A DNA stretch of 64,000 nt from Cerasibacillus terrae (GTDB taxonomy: Bacteria > Bacillota > Bacilli > Bacillales > Amphibacillaceae), in NCBI RefSeq assembly GCF_008039555.1, contig NZ_VDUW01000003.1, positions 62,001 to 126,000 on the forward strand, given 5' to 3'. Numbering within the stretch: the stretch's first letter is position 1; every line of letters starts with the position of its first letter. Below, piece by piece: positions 31,164 through 40,836 of this stretch. The position numbers were made by a program, and so were the translations under genes. The notes beneath the pieces are model-generated. The model saw only the letters and a list, made by a program, of their open reading frames with translations, was not told where the DNA came from and searched no databases.

Positions 31164-31595
31164 ATGGACATTAGAAGGAATAAAAAAACAGAAATAAATA
31201 AATTAATAAAAATATGGTATGAAGGTTCTTTAAAAGCACATGACTTTATTGATAAGGACTATTGGAAATCACATCGAATGCAGATGAAAGAAAAATATCT
31301 TCCATTGTCTGAAACCTATGTTATGAGCAATGAAAAAGAAGTTGTCGGTTTCATTTCAATGGTAGATAATTATTTGGCTGCCTTGTTCATTGATGTTAAG
31401 CACCAAGGTGAAGGATACGGAAAGAAATTGTTAAACTTTATAAAAGGGCAAAGGGACAATATACAATTAAAAGTGTACACGAAAAATAATAAAGCAATTC
31501 ATTTTTATTTGAGAAATGGTTTTGTAATAAAAGAAGAATTATTAGATGAACAGACTGCCGAGGGAGAGTTTTTAATGGAATGGGAAAAGGGTTAA
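31164..31595 (+). CDS. GNAT-family N-acetyltransferase
   Basis: 143 residues from the ATG at 31164 (MDIRRNKKTEINKLIKIWYE), with AAAGGATG upstream. The longer frame from TTG 31131 reads through the dispersed repeat and is rejected. The acetyl-CoA loop is HQGEGYGKKLLNF, and the ending NNKAIHFYLRNGFVIKEE is typical. It resembles the YjaB/YiaC type of small acetyltransferase. Substrate unknown. No operon partner. Confidence 0.88.
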   Translation: MDIRRNKKTEINKLIKIWYEGSLKAHDFIDKDYWKSHRMQMKEKYLPLSETYVMSNEKEVVGFISMVDNYLAALFIDVKHQGEGYGKKLLNFIKGQRDNIQLKVYTKNNKAIHFYLRNGFVIKEELLDEQTAEGEFLMEWEKG

Positions 31596-31740
31596 ATTCT
31601 TCAAATGAATGATAAATTTCCGTAATACATTTCTTATTTTATTATGAAATCGCTACGAATTATATCGAACGAAACATAGTGCATGGTGATTCCATTGTTG
31701 TTTGCTAAAGAAACTAACTTTAATGATCTAATCCAAAAAG

Positions 31741-31776
31741 GCACTCCAAATTTCAGAGTGTGTAAATTTGGAGTGC
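31741..31776 (-). terminator. Terminator of the minus-strand dehydrogenase gene
   Basis: GCACTCCAAATTT and AAATTTGGAGTGC form a perfect 13-bp stem. On the minus strand the stem is followed by CTTTTT. Confidence 0.88.
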
Positions 31777-31807
31777 AGTTCTATCTATAGAATTCTAATA
31801 TTTATTT

Positions 31808-32515
31808 TTAAACCGGACGAACGGTTATTTCGTTCACATTCACATAATCCGGCTGTGTTATGGCATATACCACTGCTTTTGCTATATCTTTTGTTTCTAG
31901 TTTTTTTCGTTCGTTATTCCATGAACTTTCGTTGGTTAGAGTCGTATTTACCATACCTGGAGAAATATTGGTTACACGGACACCGGTTTTAGCTAGTTCT
32001 TTTTCGAGTCCAGTGGAAATTGCACGGACCGCAAATTTCGTTGCGCTATAAACAGTACTTACCTTTGTTACTTCAAAGCCTGAAACAGACGCTATATTAA
32101 TAATATGGCCACTTGAACGCTCCAACATAGAAGGTAATACGCTGTGAATGCTGTAGAGTACTCCTTTAATATTGACGTCAATCATTTTCTCCCATTCTTC
32201 TACTTTTCCTGAACGGATTGGGGATGAAAGCATTTGACCTGCATTATTCACTAAAATATCAATATGATGGAATGCTTCTTCAGCTTTTTTCACTAGGTTC
32301 TCAACATTTTGCTTATTTGTTACATCTGTCTGTATTGTTAACACTTCTCCGTTTTTTTGTTCTTTAATTTCCTTTTCTACTTGTGCCAGTTTCTCAGTAT
32401 TGCGAGCAGCCAACACAACATTGGCGCCTTCTTTAGCCAGTTCCTTTGCGATACCAGCACCGATTCCACTACTTGCACCTGTAATAATTGCTGTTTTTCC
32501 TTGTAATTTATTCAT
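31808..32515 (-). CDS. Short-chain dehydrogenase/reductase
   Basis: 235 residues. The classical SDR motifs are all present: [12 protein letters not shown] cofactor loop (about 12-23), NNAG (about 89-92), Ser in IASVSG, and YSATK catalytic Tyr-Lys (about 152-156). Arg in LAARNTEKL after strand 2 suggests NADP preference. Closest in style to the YdfG group, slightly short at its C-terminus but ending with a normal VRPV. Cytoplasmic oxidoreductase; substrate unknown. Single-gene unit with its own terminator. Confidence 0.92.
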   Translation of the reverse strand: MNKLQGKTAIITGASSGIGAGIAKELAKEGANVVLAARNTEKLAQVEKEIKEQKNGEVLTIQTDVTNKQNVENLVKKAEEAFHHIDILVNNAGQMLSSPIRSGKVEEWEKMIDVNIKGVLYSIHSVLPSMLERSSGHIINIASVSGFEVTKVSTVYSATKFAVRAISTGLEKELAKTGVRVTNISPGMVNTTLTNESSWNNERKKLETKDIAKAVVYAITQPDYVNVNEITVRPV

Positions 32516-32877
32516 CCTTATAACCCCCTATGTAAATAAGAAATAACGTTCATTACTATCTCAATTAAATTTAGTGATAATAAACGATTGAATTATAACA
32601 ATAAATATATCATCTTATGAGTATCGTAACATAAATTCTCACATGAACCATTGAAGTAGATAAAAAATTCAAGGCTTTTTCCTCACAATTCTCAACTACT
32701 TATAGGATTAAAAAAATAATTCCTTTTCTAATTAATTATATAATTTCTCGCTGGTTTCATGTTACAATATCGATATCTAAGCTAACTAACTAGCAGGTTA
32801 CTTGAAAGGACATTCATTTCCTTTTTTGTGGATATATATTTTTTTACATAAACTATATAGAACGGGGTTTATTATTT
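32516..32877. other. Intergenic stretch, no gene seen
   Basis: AT-rich DNA between divergent genes. It should hold the promoters of both. No clear dyad or open frame stands out. Confidence 0.5.
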
Positions 32878-33180
32878 ATGAACTGGGTTAGATTTTTTAT
32901 ATATCAATTCATCTTATTTATCGCACTTCTTCTACTGAATGTTTATTCTGATTCATACATCAGTAAACCGTTTACTCGTGTTGATTTAATAGCGATATGC
33001 ATTAGTACTCCTATCTTTGTGCTAATTGTCGTTCTAATTGGTAAGTTATATATGCGTTTCAAAACCAAGTTACGAAACAAGATTTTACTTTCAATAACAG
33101 CTTTTGTTTTAGCGATTATATGTATAGCAATAATAGAGAATATTTGGTTTGAATTAAAAGGTGAGATGTTATTTAACTAA
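32878..33180 (+). CDS. Small predicted membrane protein
   Basis: 100 residues with three hydrophobic segments (about 5-22, 38-58 and 72-90) separated by short polar turns including a basic KLYMRFKTKLRNK loop. The ribosome site is weak (ACGGGG, 12 bases upstream). Not recognised. Composition and frame fit a real membrane protein, but there is no motif to suggest a role. Confidence 0.5.
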   Translation: MNWVRFFIYQFILFIALLLLNVYSDSYISKPFTRVDLIAICISTPIFVLIVVLIGKLYMRFKTKLRNKILLSITAFVLAIICIAIIENIWFELKGEMLFN

Positions 33181-33539
33181 CGATTGTAGGAAAAAAGGAA
33201 TAATCTACCTTATAAAGAGCGATTACTTTATTTAAGTTTTTTACATTTATCAATTGATGATATTTATTTCGCTGTTGATATAAATGATTATGGGTGGAGA
33301 ATTTGCCTATAAAAGGATGCATGGGGATTGTTGAGGGGCGAATTCTTTATCTATAATTACCATGCACTCATCCATTCACCTAAGTTTTTGCAGTATTCCT
33401 CATTTGATTTATAATAAATATATTGAAAAATAACCATACATTATTAACAAGAATTAAAAGCATAATATGAACAAAGTGATTTAACTGGTGCAATATTATT
33501 TGAAACTAATTGATTCAAATATTGGAAAGAGGAAATCAA

Positions 33540-34415
33540 ATGAGTAAAAAAGCGAATCAAAAAATGGCAATCATACTAAAAAAAGTAGGACGAGCATTAT
33601 TAATAATTATTGGTGGATTCATCACTGCATACGGACTTGAGTCGATATTGATTCCGAACAATGTATCAGATGGTGGTGTGACAGGTTTAAGTATTGTTGG
33701 GTCACAACTAACGGGACTACCTTTAGGAATTCTCATTGTGATACTAAATATTCCATTCATCTTTTTAGGTTATAAACAAATTGGGAAAAGTTTTGCTGTT
33801 TATTCCATTATTGGTATTGCTTCACTAGCATTTGGAACTAGCATAATGCACCATATACCTACTATTATTCGCGAAGATACGTTATTAGTTACTGTAATTG
33901 GTGGTATTGTTATTGGTTTTGGGATGGGCTTAGCATTACGTAATGGTGGTGCATTAGATGGAATTGATATGCTAGCTGTACTACTGTCTCGAAAATTCCC
34001 TTTTGGAACAAGTGATCTTATTTTATTCCTGAACTTGTTTGTGTTTATTATTGTTTCAACTGTATTTGGTCTCCGGGGGGCTTTCTTATCAGGAATTGCT
34101 TATTTTATTGCTTCTAAGGTGATTCAAACCGTTGAAGAAGGTTTAAGTGGTTCCAAAACATTTAAAATTATTACAAATAAACCCGAATTAATGGTAGAGA
34201 CCATACGTGATCGTTTAGGGCGTAGTGCAACATATAACCAAGTGGAAGGTGGTTATTCAAACGAACAGTTCAAAGAAATTACTTGTGTCATTAACCGTTT
34301 AGAGGATAGTAAAATGAAAGAAATTATTTATGAAATTGATAAGCAAGCCTTTGTGACTGTATATGATGTGGCAGAGGTAAAGGGTGGTAATTTTAAAAAG
34401 CGTGATATTCATTAG
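33540..34415 (+). CDS. YitT-family membrane protein
   Basis: 291 residues from the ATG at 33540, with AAAGAGGA upstream; the frame from 33510 only adds a poor leader. The N-terminal two-thirds (about 15-200) is the DUF161 membrane domain with five or more helices, including AYGLESILIPNNVSDGGVTG and RNGGALDGIDMLA. The C-terminal part is a soluble DUF2179 domain (FKEITCVINRLE, AFVTVYDVAEVKGGNF). Members are widespread in Firmicutes, with unknown transport or regulatory function. Monocistronic. Confidence 0.92.
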   Translation: MSKKANQKMAIILKKVGRALLIIIGGFITAYGLESILIPNNVSDGGVTGLSIVGSQLTGLPLGILIVILNIPFIFLGYKQIGKSFAVYSIIGIASLAFGTSIMHHIPTIIREDTLLVTVIGGIVIGFGMGLALRNGGALDGIDMLAVLLSRKFPFGTSDLILFLNLFVFIIVSTVFGLRGAFLSGIAYFIASKVIQTVEEGLSGSKTFKIITNKPELMVETIRDRLGRSATYNQVEGGYSNEQFKEITCVINRLEDSKMKEIIYEIDKQAFVTVYDVAEVKGGNFKKRDIH

Positions 34416-34458
34416 TTTTATATAATGGATTTAAAGTTGTAATAAGGCAAGTTAAATT

Positions 34459-34502
34459 AACCTTAATCTGGCACGTTAATCATGGAGAGAACAATTAAGG
34501 TT
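34459..34502. repeat. Inverted repeat between convergent genes
   Basis: AACCTTAAT at 34459-34467 is complementary to ATTAAGGTT at 34494-34502. No T-run follows. It may act as a weak bidirectional end for the YitT and ABC genes. Confidence 0.35.
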
Positions 34503-34553
34503 GAATCAGTGAATAAGGACGTAACTCGAAATGTTTCGTGAAAGGTTATAGTA

Positions 34554-35372
34554 TTAAATGTTTATGTTTTCTAAGTTTGCCATTCTAATATTATTTTTTA
34601 TCGTTATCCACGGACGATTTTCTTCCCAACGAATTTTTACCGGCATTTTGTATGTTTCGGATAACAATTCATCTGTTAAAACCTCTTGTTTTGGTCCTGA
34701 AGCAACTATTTTTCCGTCACGAATTAACAATACGTGCGAAATTATATCGGTAATTTCTTCGATATGGTGTGTCACGTAGAGCAAATGGCAATTATATTTG
34801 GCTATTTCATTCATGACATGTAACACTTCTTCACGTGAAAGTAAATCTAAACCTGTACAAGGTTCGTCTAGTATGAGTATGCTAGGGTTACTCATTAATG
34901 CTCGAGCGATAAGTATTCTTTTTCTTTCCCCTTGAGACAATAATATATATTTTTTTCCGCGTAAGTAATCTAAACGCAGTGATGACAATAGATTATCGGC
35001 TTTACTCCAGTCTTTTTCGTAAACTTTATCATATAACCCAAAGGAAGCAAATTTTCCACTCACAACGATTTCCTCTACTGTTTGATTTTCTAAAATGTGT
35101 GTAAATCTCTCTAATGAGCTACTCACAAACCCAATGTCTTTTCTTAGTTCTGGTAAGTTTGCCTTTCCGAATTCATTCCCAAGAACAGTAACTTTTCCTG
35201 TACTTGGAAAATGATAGCCTGCAACGATATTTAATAGAGATGTTTTTCCAGATCCATTCAAACCGAGAATGGCCCAATGTTCATCTTTCTTAAGCTCCCA
35301 GTCAATATGACTTAAAATGTCCTGGCCACTTCTTTTCCATGATACGTCTTTAAAAGTAACAATATTATTCAT
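34554..35372 (-). CDS. Stand-alone ABC transporter ATP-binding protein (YlmA-like)
   Basis: 272 residues. Walker A is GLNGSGKTS, the signature is LSQGERKR and Walker B is ILILDEPCTGLD, followed by the switch His in YVTHH. There is no adjacent permease gene. The closest style is B. subtilis YlmA and the ModF-type ATPases, which also stand alone. The C-terminal tail (KIRWEENRPWITI) is typical of that group. It may power an unlinked permease or act in translation or stress; the substrate is not evident. Confidence 0.85.
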   Translation of the reverse strand: MNNIVTFKDVSWKRSGQDILSHIDWELKKDEHWAILGLNGSGKTSLLNIVAGYHFPSTGKVTVLGNEFGKANLPELRKDIGFVSSSLERFTHILENQTVEEIVVSGKFASFGLYDKVYEKDWSKADNLLSSLRLDYLRGKKYILLSQGERKRILIARALMSNPSILILDEPCTGLDLLSREEVLHVMNEIAKYNCHLLYVTHHIEEITDIISHVLLIRDGKIVASGPKQEVLTDELLSETYKMPVKIRWEENRPWITIKNNIRMANLENINI

Positions 35373-35922
35373 GGCTTTTCACCCCGATATTTAATATGAA
35401 TAACTTAATCAAGTATTTTATATGAAAGGAAATAGTATGTTATGAAAAGGCACTATGAAGTATCTGAATATTCATTATACATATATTATACACATTTTAC
35501 AAAGGGTTAATGCTATGTAAAAAGAGTACTAAAGGGATTGGGGGTTATTATGGCCACTTAAATAAGATTCTGGAAAAGGAGAACACTGGATATTGATCAT
35601 CAAATATGTTAAAAAAGAAAAACTTTTATGTTAGAGAAAAACAATTTTATTATAAAATTCGACAATTTTCATACAATGAATTTCGACAGTAAAAGGTTAT
35701 AATCTATGAACATTTTTAATTTGAAAAATGATTCATTTATAATATTTATGATCATGATATGGAAAGAGGTCCTATACATATCTTGAAATGATTGTATGCG
35801 TTAGAAATGAGGAAGATGGTTGAAAGATCCTTCATTTTCGCACTTATTTATTCAAGACGATTTACAACAAATTCCGTCATATAATACATGGATATTTCTC
35901 ATCAATTATACATATTTAGGGG
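35373..35922. other. Intergenic stretch upstream of the sulfurylase-like gene
   Basis: 550 AT-rich bases. A short frame from a TTG near 35819 (KDPSFSHLFIQDDLQQIPSY..., about 47 codons, GAGGAAGATGG upstream) is open, but it overlaps the promoter region and is not recognised. TTCGACA occurs twice near 35660-35690. Confidence 0.3.
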
Positions 35923-35951
35923 TTGACTTTATGGAAAGTTGTGTATATATT
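35923..35951 (+). promoter_or_regulatory. Sigma-A promoter of the sulfurylase-like gene
   Basis: TTGACT at 35923-35928, a 17-base spacer and TATATT at 35946-35951. It implies a leader of almost 300 bases before the start at 36253. No known riboswitch fold was recognised in that leader. Confidence 0.6.
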
Positions 35952-36057
35952 GATATTTAAAATTATTTATAACATTCATCTCAGCTTTTCCCACTGCACT
36001 CATTTCACATCCAAAAGTAGTTTTTTACAAAATCACATCAAATGAAATCCATATAAA

Positions 36058-36071
36058 TGTAAGCGTTTTCT
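36058..36071 (+). promoter_or_regulatory. cre site (CcpA operator) in the leader
   Basis: TGTAAGCGTTTTCT fits TGWAANCGNTNWCA at 13 of 14 positions. It lies about 100 bases downstream of the proposed transcription start, where CcpA would act as a roadblock. This points to a carbon-regulated catabolic role for the downstream gene. Confidence 0.6.
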
Positions 36072-36252
36072 ACAACTTGTAATAATCTCAAATGATCGGA
36101 CATATTTTTAATTATTATTTAAATAACACAGTAGTATTTCCTAAATTAACGGAAAATACTGAATGTTATCTCGTGTCAATTTGTTAAGGCGTATTTTTTA
36201 TTGAGCTATTTTGGATGGATGGGAAAATGAATGATTTAAGGAGGAAGATAGT

Positions 36253-37986
36253 ATGAGTAAAGATGTTCAAGTCTTGGGGCAGGAAGTATTTGCGAATTAT
36301 CCGCAACAACCACATGGGGGGAAACTTGTCAATCGTGTTGTGACAGGTAAAAAGTTGGAAGAGGAGAGGTTTCGTGCAAAACAATTACCCATGATTATGA
36401 TTGATTTGGAAGCAGTCATCACGTTAGAAATGATTGCTACTGGGGTACTATCTCCAAACGAGGGGTTTATGAATGAAGCAGATTATAATTCTGTACTTGA
36501 AAAAGGACGACTTGCCAATGGAGTAATCTGGCCAGTCCCATTGAGTTTTGCTCCAATTGGAGATCGAAACAAGACAGTGGTTCAATCTTTATCAGCTGGA
36601 GACGAAGTAGCGCTAGTAGATGAAACAAAGGAGCCCATTGCAATACTAAATATTGAAGATATATTTGAATACGATAAACAAAAGCGTGCTAAACATTTAT
36701 TTGGTACAACGGATCGAAATCATCCAGGAGTGGATTCCATTTTTAGGCGTATGGGGGATATCGCTTTAGGTGGACCAATTAATTTATTACGTCGTGTGGA
36801 TTGGGGGCCTTTTGAAAAGTTACGTTTAGAACCGAAAGACACATGGCATTTATTTTATGAAGAGAAAAAGTTCCGTTCAACAGCGGGATTCATTACGGGG
36901 GCAAACCCATTACATCGTGGGCATGAATACATGCATCGTAATATGTTAGAAGAAGTGGATGGTTTATTACTTCAACCACTTGTAGAAATGGCTAAACGAG
37001 AATATACACGTCATGAATTCCGTATGTTGTCTTATCGCGCCGTTTTAGAAAATTATTATCCAAAAGAGCGTTCCATTCTTGCGCCATTGCGAGTTACTTA
37101 TATTTTTGCGGGCCCTCGTGAGACGATTTTACATGCATTAGTGATGAAGAATTACGGTTGTACACATGCAATAGTTGGACGTGATCATGCAGGTATTGGT
37201 GACTTTTATTCCAAGTATGCCAGTCATGACATATTTAAAGATTTTTCTCCTGAGGAATTAGGGATAGACGTGCGTTTATATTATGAAGTCTTTTATTGTA
37301 CACGGTGTGATAATCCTGCCACCGTTCAATCTTGTCCACATGATGAGAAGTATCGTATCAATATTTCTGGAACGGGTATTCGGGAATTATTGCGTCACGG
37401 TATATTACCACCGAAGGAAATTGTTCGTCCTGAATCAGCTCGAATAGCCATGCAAGGAGTTCAACCTAAAGGACTAGACGAAAATAATATGTCGATTAAC
37501 CCAGTAGGAAAGACGATAAAGAGCATTTTTCCATTTTATTTAGAAAACACATCCTTAGGTGGTACAAATCGTAAAAATCCTTTGAAAGTTGAAGAATTAA
37601 CAATTGATGATTTACAAAGGGCGATTATGGATGTTCGGTTAAATGCGAACAATATATACAACGATATTTATAAAGAATTTGCTTATGTCACTGATATTAA
37701 TCGTTCACTACAACCTGAATGGATAACAGAAGCCCGTGAGACACTACAATTTCAACAAGAATCCGTAGTGGCAGATTTAGAGGAAAAAATAGAGCAAGCT
37801 CCCGAAAAAGCATCGGATGAGTTTATGTATCAGGATAAAGCGGAAGCACAACGTGAGTTAGAAGTTGCGAAAAAAATTCTTGATGATATACCAGCAGGTC
37901 TAACGGAAGAAGATTTAAAATATAGGGTATGGAACATTTTACCGTACCATCGTTATCGTGGTAGCGATGAAGAAGATGAGGAGTAA
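36253..37986 (+). CDS. Divergent ATP-sulfurylase-like nucleotidyltransferase with C-terminal extension
   Basis: 577 residues; Bacillus Sat has about 380. Residues 21-400 align with ATP sulfurylase: HGGKLVNRVV, PNEGFMNEADY, the HRGH nucleotide motif (221-224), AGPRETILHALV, GRDHAG (309-314), and a CTRC...CPH metal-binding patch (349-363). The canonical FQTRNP reads FITGANP (213-219), so the Gln and Arg that contact sulfate (yeast Q195 and R197) are both absent, while nucleotide motifs remain. MRYAGP is IFAGP, and GETKSDD is EMAKREY. Residues ~400-577 form an added helical, charged domain. A strong AAGGAGGAAG site precedes the ATG. It is not linked to cysC, cysH or a sulfate permease, and a putative anion antiporter follows. 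It may activate another oxyanion. Confidence 0.8.
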   Translation: MSKDVQVLGQEVFANYPQQPHGGKLVNRVVTGKKLEEERFRAKQLPMIMIDLEAVITLEMIATGVLSPNEGFMNEADYNSVLEKGRLANGVIWPVPLSFAPIGDRNKTVVQSLSAGDEVALVDETKEPIAILNIEDIFEYDKQKRAKHLFGTTDRNHPGVDSIFRRMGDIALGGPINLLRRVDWGPFEKLRLEPKDTWHLFYEEKKFRSTAGFITGANPLHRGHEYMHRNMLEEVDGLLLQPLVEMAKREYTRHEFRMLSYRAVLENYYPKERSILAPLRVTYIFAGPRETILHALVMKNYGCTHAIVGRDHAGIGDFYSKYASHDIFKDFSPEELGIDVRLYYEVFYCTRCDNPATVQSCPHDEKYRINISGTGIRELLRHGILPPKEIVRPESARIAMQGVQPKGLDENNMSINPVGKTIKSIFPFYLENTSLGGTNRKNPLKVEELTIDDLQRAIMDVRLNANNIYNDIYKEFAYVTDINRSLQPEWITEARETLQFQQESVVADLEEKIEQAPEKASDEFMYQDKAEAQRELEVAKKILDDIPAGLTEEDLKYRVWNILPYHRYRGSDEEDEE

Positions 37987-38048
37987 CTACTAAAAACATT
38001 AGCAATTCATGGTTAAATTCTTAATTTCATAAATATTATTCATACTAT

Positions 38049-38090
38049 TAGAATCCCACCAGTATTACCGGGGTTAAAGGTGGGATTCTA
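38049..38090 (+). terminator. Terminator after the sulfurylase-like gene
   Basis: TAGAATCCCACC and GGTGGGATTCTA form a perfect 12-bp stem, followed by ATACTTTTAT. The transporter downstream probably has its own promoter. Confidence 0.85.
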
Positions 38091-38237
38091 ATACTTTTAT
38101 AGATTTTTGTCTTCTAAAAAGAAGTGAATGATAAAAGAATATGAAATCCATTTGCTAGTAATATATGAGTTCTTAAACATTCTTTTTGTATTTACGTTTA
38201 AATTTTAATAAATGGGGTTAATTTGGAGGTGTAGTTA

Positions 38238-39491
38238 GTGACTCAGACGCAAGATAAGTCACGTGCATGGATAGCAGTAATCTCGGGTACTATCGTTAAC
38301 CTTTGTCTAGGAGCGTTATATGCATGGAGTGTTTTTTCAGTAGAACTGCAGAATCAGCTAGGTTTAACAGCGACACAGACATCCCTTCCTTACAGTGTAG
38401 CAATTATTTTATTTGCTTTATTTATGGTGCCTGCAGGTATTATGTTGGATCGTTTAGGGCCACGATTACTTTTAGTTATTTCTGGGGCTTTAATCGGTAT
38501 TGGTTTTATTGTCGCTGGGATGACGTTAAGTGTTGTAGGACTAGTTATTGGGTTTGGTATTATTGCGGGAGCAGCAATGGGCTTTGGGTATGCTGCACCA
38601 ACTCCAACAGCAGCAAAATGGTTTCAACCACATAAACGTGGAACCATTACGGGGATAGTTGTATCTGGTTATGGATTGGCAGCAGTCTATGTATCTCCCT
38701 TAGCGAATTATTTGATCCATAACTTTGGAATTGCAAATGCATTCTATTATTTAGGTGCTTTTTTCACAGTTCTAATTATCCTCTCTGCTCTCGCAATGAA
38801 ATTACCACCTGAAGGATGGATTTCTCTTGGAGGCGAACCACCGAAAAAGTCTAATACGGACTCGGTGGAAAGTGAAATTGCCTCAACATCAGAAACTGCA
38901 GCATATAAAAAAGAGTTCAAGCCTGGTGAAATGATGAAAACTATTCAATTTTGGTCACTTTGGATTATGTATGCTTTTTCTGCTTCAGCAGGATTAATTA
39001 TTATTGGTCATGTAGCTAAAATTGCCCAAATACAAGGAGGATTACAAACCGGTTTCCTTTTTGTCGCTCTTCTTGCTATTGGTAATGCTGGTGGTAGGAT
39101 CATCTTTGGAATTATTTCTGATAAAATTGGTCACTCCAATACGCTTATTTTGGTGTTTGTTCTTCAAGCAGTAAATATGTTTGCCTTTGCAACCTATACG
39201 ACGTCCATGATGTTAATTGTAGGAGTAATCATAACTGGTGCAACCTATGGATCACTTTTAACCCTATTTCCAGCAGCAACTTGGGATTGGTACGGGTTAA
39301 AAAATGCCGGAACAAACTATGGCCTTATCTTTACAGCTTGGGGTGTCGGAGGACTTGTTGGACCAATTATGGCTGGTCGGGTAATTGATGCAACTGGTGG
39401 TTATGGAATAGTGTATATCTCTTCAGCCGTTCTTTTACTCATAGCGGCTGGCTTATGTCTCATCACAAAAGCACCAAAAGTAAGAGTGTAG
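38238..39491 (+). CDS. OFA-family MFS transporter (oxalate/formate antiporter-like)
   Basis: 417 residues from a GTG, preceded by TTGGAGGTG. About 12 membrane helices, with the major facilitator signature DRLGPRLLLVISG after helix 2. Segments GALYAWSVFS, GFGYAAPTPTAAKWFQPHKRG and WGVGGLVGPIMAGR are typical of the oxalate/formate antiporter (OFA) family, which carries small organic anions. It lies directly after the sulfurylase-like gene, though separated by a terminator. The pairing suggests a shared substrate, but this is an inference. A strong terminator follows. Confidence 0.88.
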   Translation: MTQTQDKSRAWIAVISGTIVNLCLGALYAWSVFSVELQNQLGLTATQTSLPYSVAIILFALFMVPAGIMLDRLGPRLLLVISGALIGIGFIVAGMTLSVVGLVIGFGIIAGAAMGFGYAAPTPTAAKWFQPHKRGTITGIVVSGYGLAAVYVSPLANYLIHNFGIANAFYYLGAFFTVLIILSALAMKLPPEGWISLGGEPPKKSNTDSVESEIASTSETAAYKKEFKPGEMMKTIQFWSLWIMYAFSASAGLIIIGHVAKIAQIQGGLQTGFLFVALLAIGNAGGRIIFGIISDKIGHSNTLILVFVLQAVNMFAFATYTTSMMLIVGVIITGATYGSLLTLFPAATWDWYGLKNAGTNYGLIFTAWGVGGLVGPIMAGRVIDATGGYGIVYISSAVLLLIAAGLCLITKAPKVRV

Positions 39492-39511
39492 ATCTTAAGA
39501 TAATATTTATT

Positions 39512-39547
39512 TCCCCCCTTTAAATAGCTGTAAAGGGGGTTTTTTTA
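39512..39547 (+). terminator. Terminator after the OFA transporter gene
   Basis: CCCCCCTTTA pairs with TAAAGGGGG and is followed by T7. Confidence 0.92.
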
Positions 39548-39923
39548 TGATTATGATGTGAAATTCATCATATTTATTGGGATCATTCACAGCGAAAGAG
39601 GTGGTACCTATGTTAATTAACCAGTATTTATCTTGTCGGCAAATGATTATAATAACACGGTACAAATTAGTGAAGAAAATAATACTTCCCCCTTTGCAAG
39701 GTATGAACAGATACGAAATACTATCTACAATGGAGTAATGAAAAAAGTCAATCTACGTTTTAAATATAGGGTTTAGAACGGATATTTTAACAACAAAATT
39801 GTATAATATTTTTAATTTCTTTAAAGTTTTAGGGTGAATTATTTACAATAACTTTATAATAGAATCCAAGAATCTATATTATAATGGGAGTGTATTGAAA
39901 TTTGGTCAAGAGAGGTGATTACG
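39548..39923. other. Intergenic stretch with a possible gene scrap
   Basis: An ATG at 39610, with AAGAGGTGG upstream, opens 42 codons (MLINQYLSCRQMIIITR...). In another frame a stretch reading like TVQISEENNTSPFARYEQIR and ending near 39775 looks more protein-like but has no start. One of these may be a remnant. Nothing was recognised. Confidence 0.3.
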
Positions 39924-40082
39924 ATGAACTTAAAGAAATTATCTTTAGGGGCGTTTACAGTAATCCTTTCCACTGGGTTATTGTTTGGCTGTGCTGATGA
40001 AGATCAAGATTCAGAACCGACAAATGAAGAACCGACCGAAGAACAACAAGAAAATGAATCCGATGAAGAAAAAGAAGAATAA
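39924..40082 (+). CDS. Small acidic lipoprotein
   Basis: 52 residues. AGAGGTGAT lies 7 bases before the ATG. Residues 1-22 form a lipoprotein signal peptide with lipobox LFGC and lipidated Cys23. The mature 30 residues are almost entirely acidic or polar (ADEDQDSEPTNEEPTEEQQ then more Glu/Asp). It would sit on the outer membrane face as a short charged tether. Similar tiny acidic lipoproteins are common in Bacillaceae, with no known function. A terminator follows. Confidence 0.7.
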   Translation: MNLKKLSLGAFTVILSTGLLFGCADEDQDSEPTNEEPTEEQQENESDEEKEE

Positions 40083-40093
40083 TCGTTTAAAAT

Positions 40094-40131
40094 TTGAAGC
40101 CTTCTCTATCATGAGAGGGCTTTGTTTTTTA
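40094..40131 (+). terminator. Terminator after the small lipoprotein
   Basis: AAGCCTTCTC pairs with GAGAGGGCTT, followed by TGTTTTTT. Confidence 0.85.
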
Positions 40132-40353
40132 GTGATACCCTTTTTGGAAGGGTAACTTTCTAATAATATTTAATTATGCTACAATCCTTAATCAAAGACG
40201 GATTTTTTTATTATGAGTTGATCATATTTTCGTTGAATAGATTAATGAATTTAATCTGAAATATATTAGGTTAATGATAAAGGAAAAAGTGAAGTTGTGA
40301 AGAGGTAAGTAAAACCAGAATTGTAATATTTCAATGAAAAAGGGAGGATTTAT

Positions 40354-40836
40354 TTGCAAACGGTATACGATTTTAATGTAAAGACGATAGATGGTAAAGA
40401 AGCATCATTAAGAAATTTTGAGGGTAATACTCTGCTCATTGTAAATACAGCAAGTAAATGTGGATTCACTCCACAATTTGAAGGACTTCAGAAGCTGTAT
40501 GAGGAGTATAAAGAAAGAGATTTTATTATTCTTGGTTTTCCATGTGATCAATTTAAAAATCAGGAGTTCAGCGATATACAGGATACAATAGATTTTTGCC
40601 AAAGTAATTATGGTGTTACGTTTCCAATTTTTGCAAAAATCGATGTTAACGGGGACAATGAACACCCTTTGTATACTTACTTAAAGAAACAAAAAGGTGG
40701 AATCTTGTCAAAGAATATTAAATGGAATTTCACGAAATTTCTAGTAGATCGAAATGGACAAGTAGTAGAACGATACGCTCCTACAACTAGACCTAGTAAA
40801 ATAAGAAAAGATATTGAAAAATTATTGAGAAAATAG
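40354..40836 (+). CDS. bsaA: Glutathione peroxidase-family thiol peroxidase
   Basis: 160 residues from a TTG (GGGAGGA upstream). It resembles B. subtilis BsaA. The catalytic Cys lies in NTASKCGFTPQ (about residue 36), and the rest of the active site is in GFPCDQFKNQE and KWNFTKFLVDRNG. A second Cys in FPCDQF is at the position used as the resolving cysteine in thioredoxin-dependent members. Bacterial family members mostly use thioredoxin, so it likely reduces peroxides in a cytoplasm that relies on other thiols. Single gene. Confidence 0.93.
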   Translation: MQTVYDFNVKTIDGKEASLRNFEGNTLLIVNTASKCGFTPQFEGLQKLYEEYKERDFIILGFPCDQFKNQEFSDIQDTIDFCQSNYGVTFPIFAKIDVNGDNEHPLYTYLKKQKGGILSKNIKWNFTKFLVDRNGQVVERYAPTTRPSKIRKDIEKLLRK

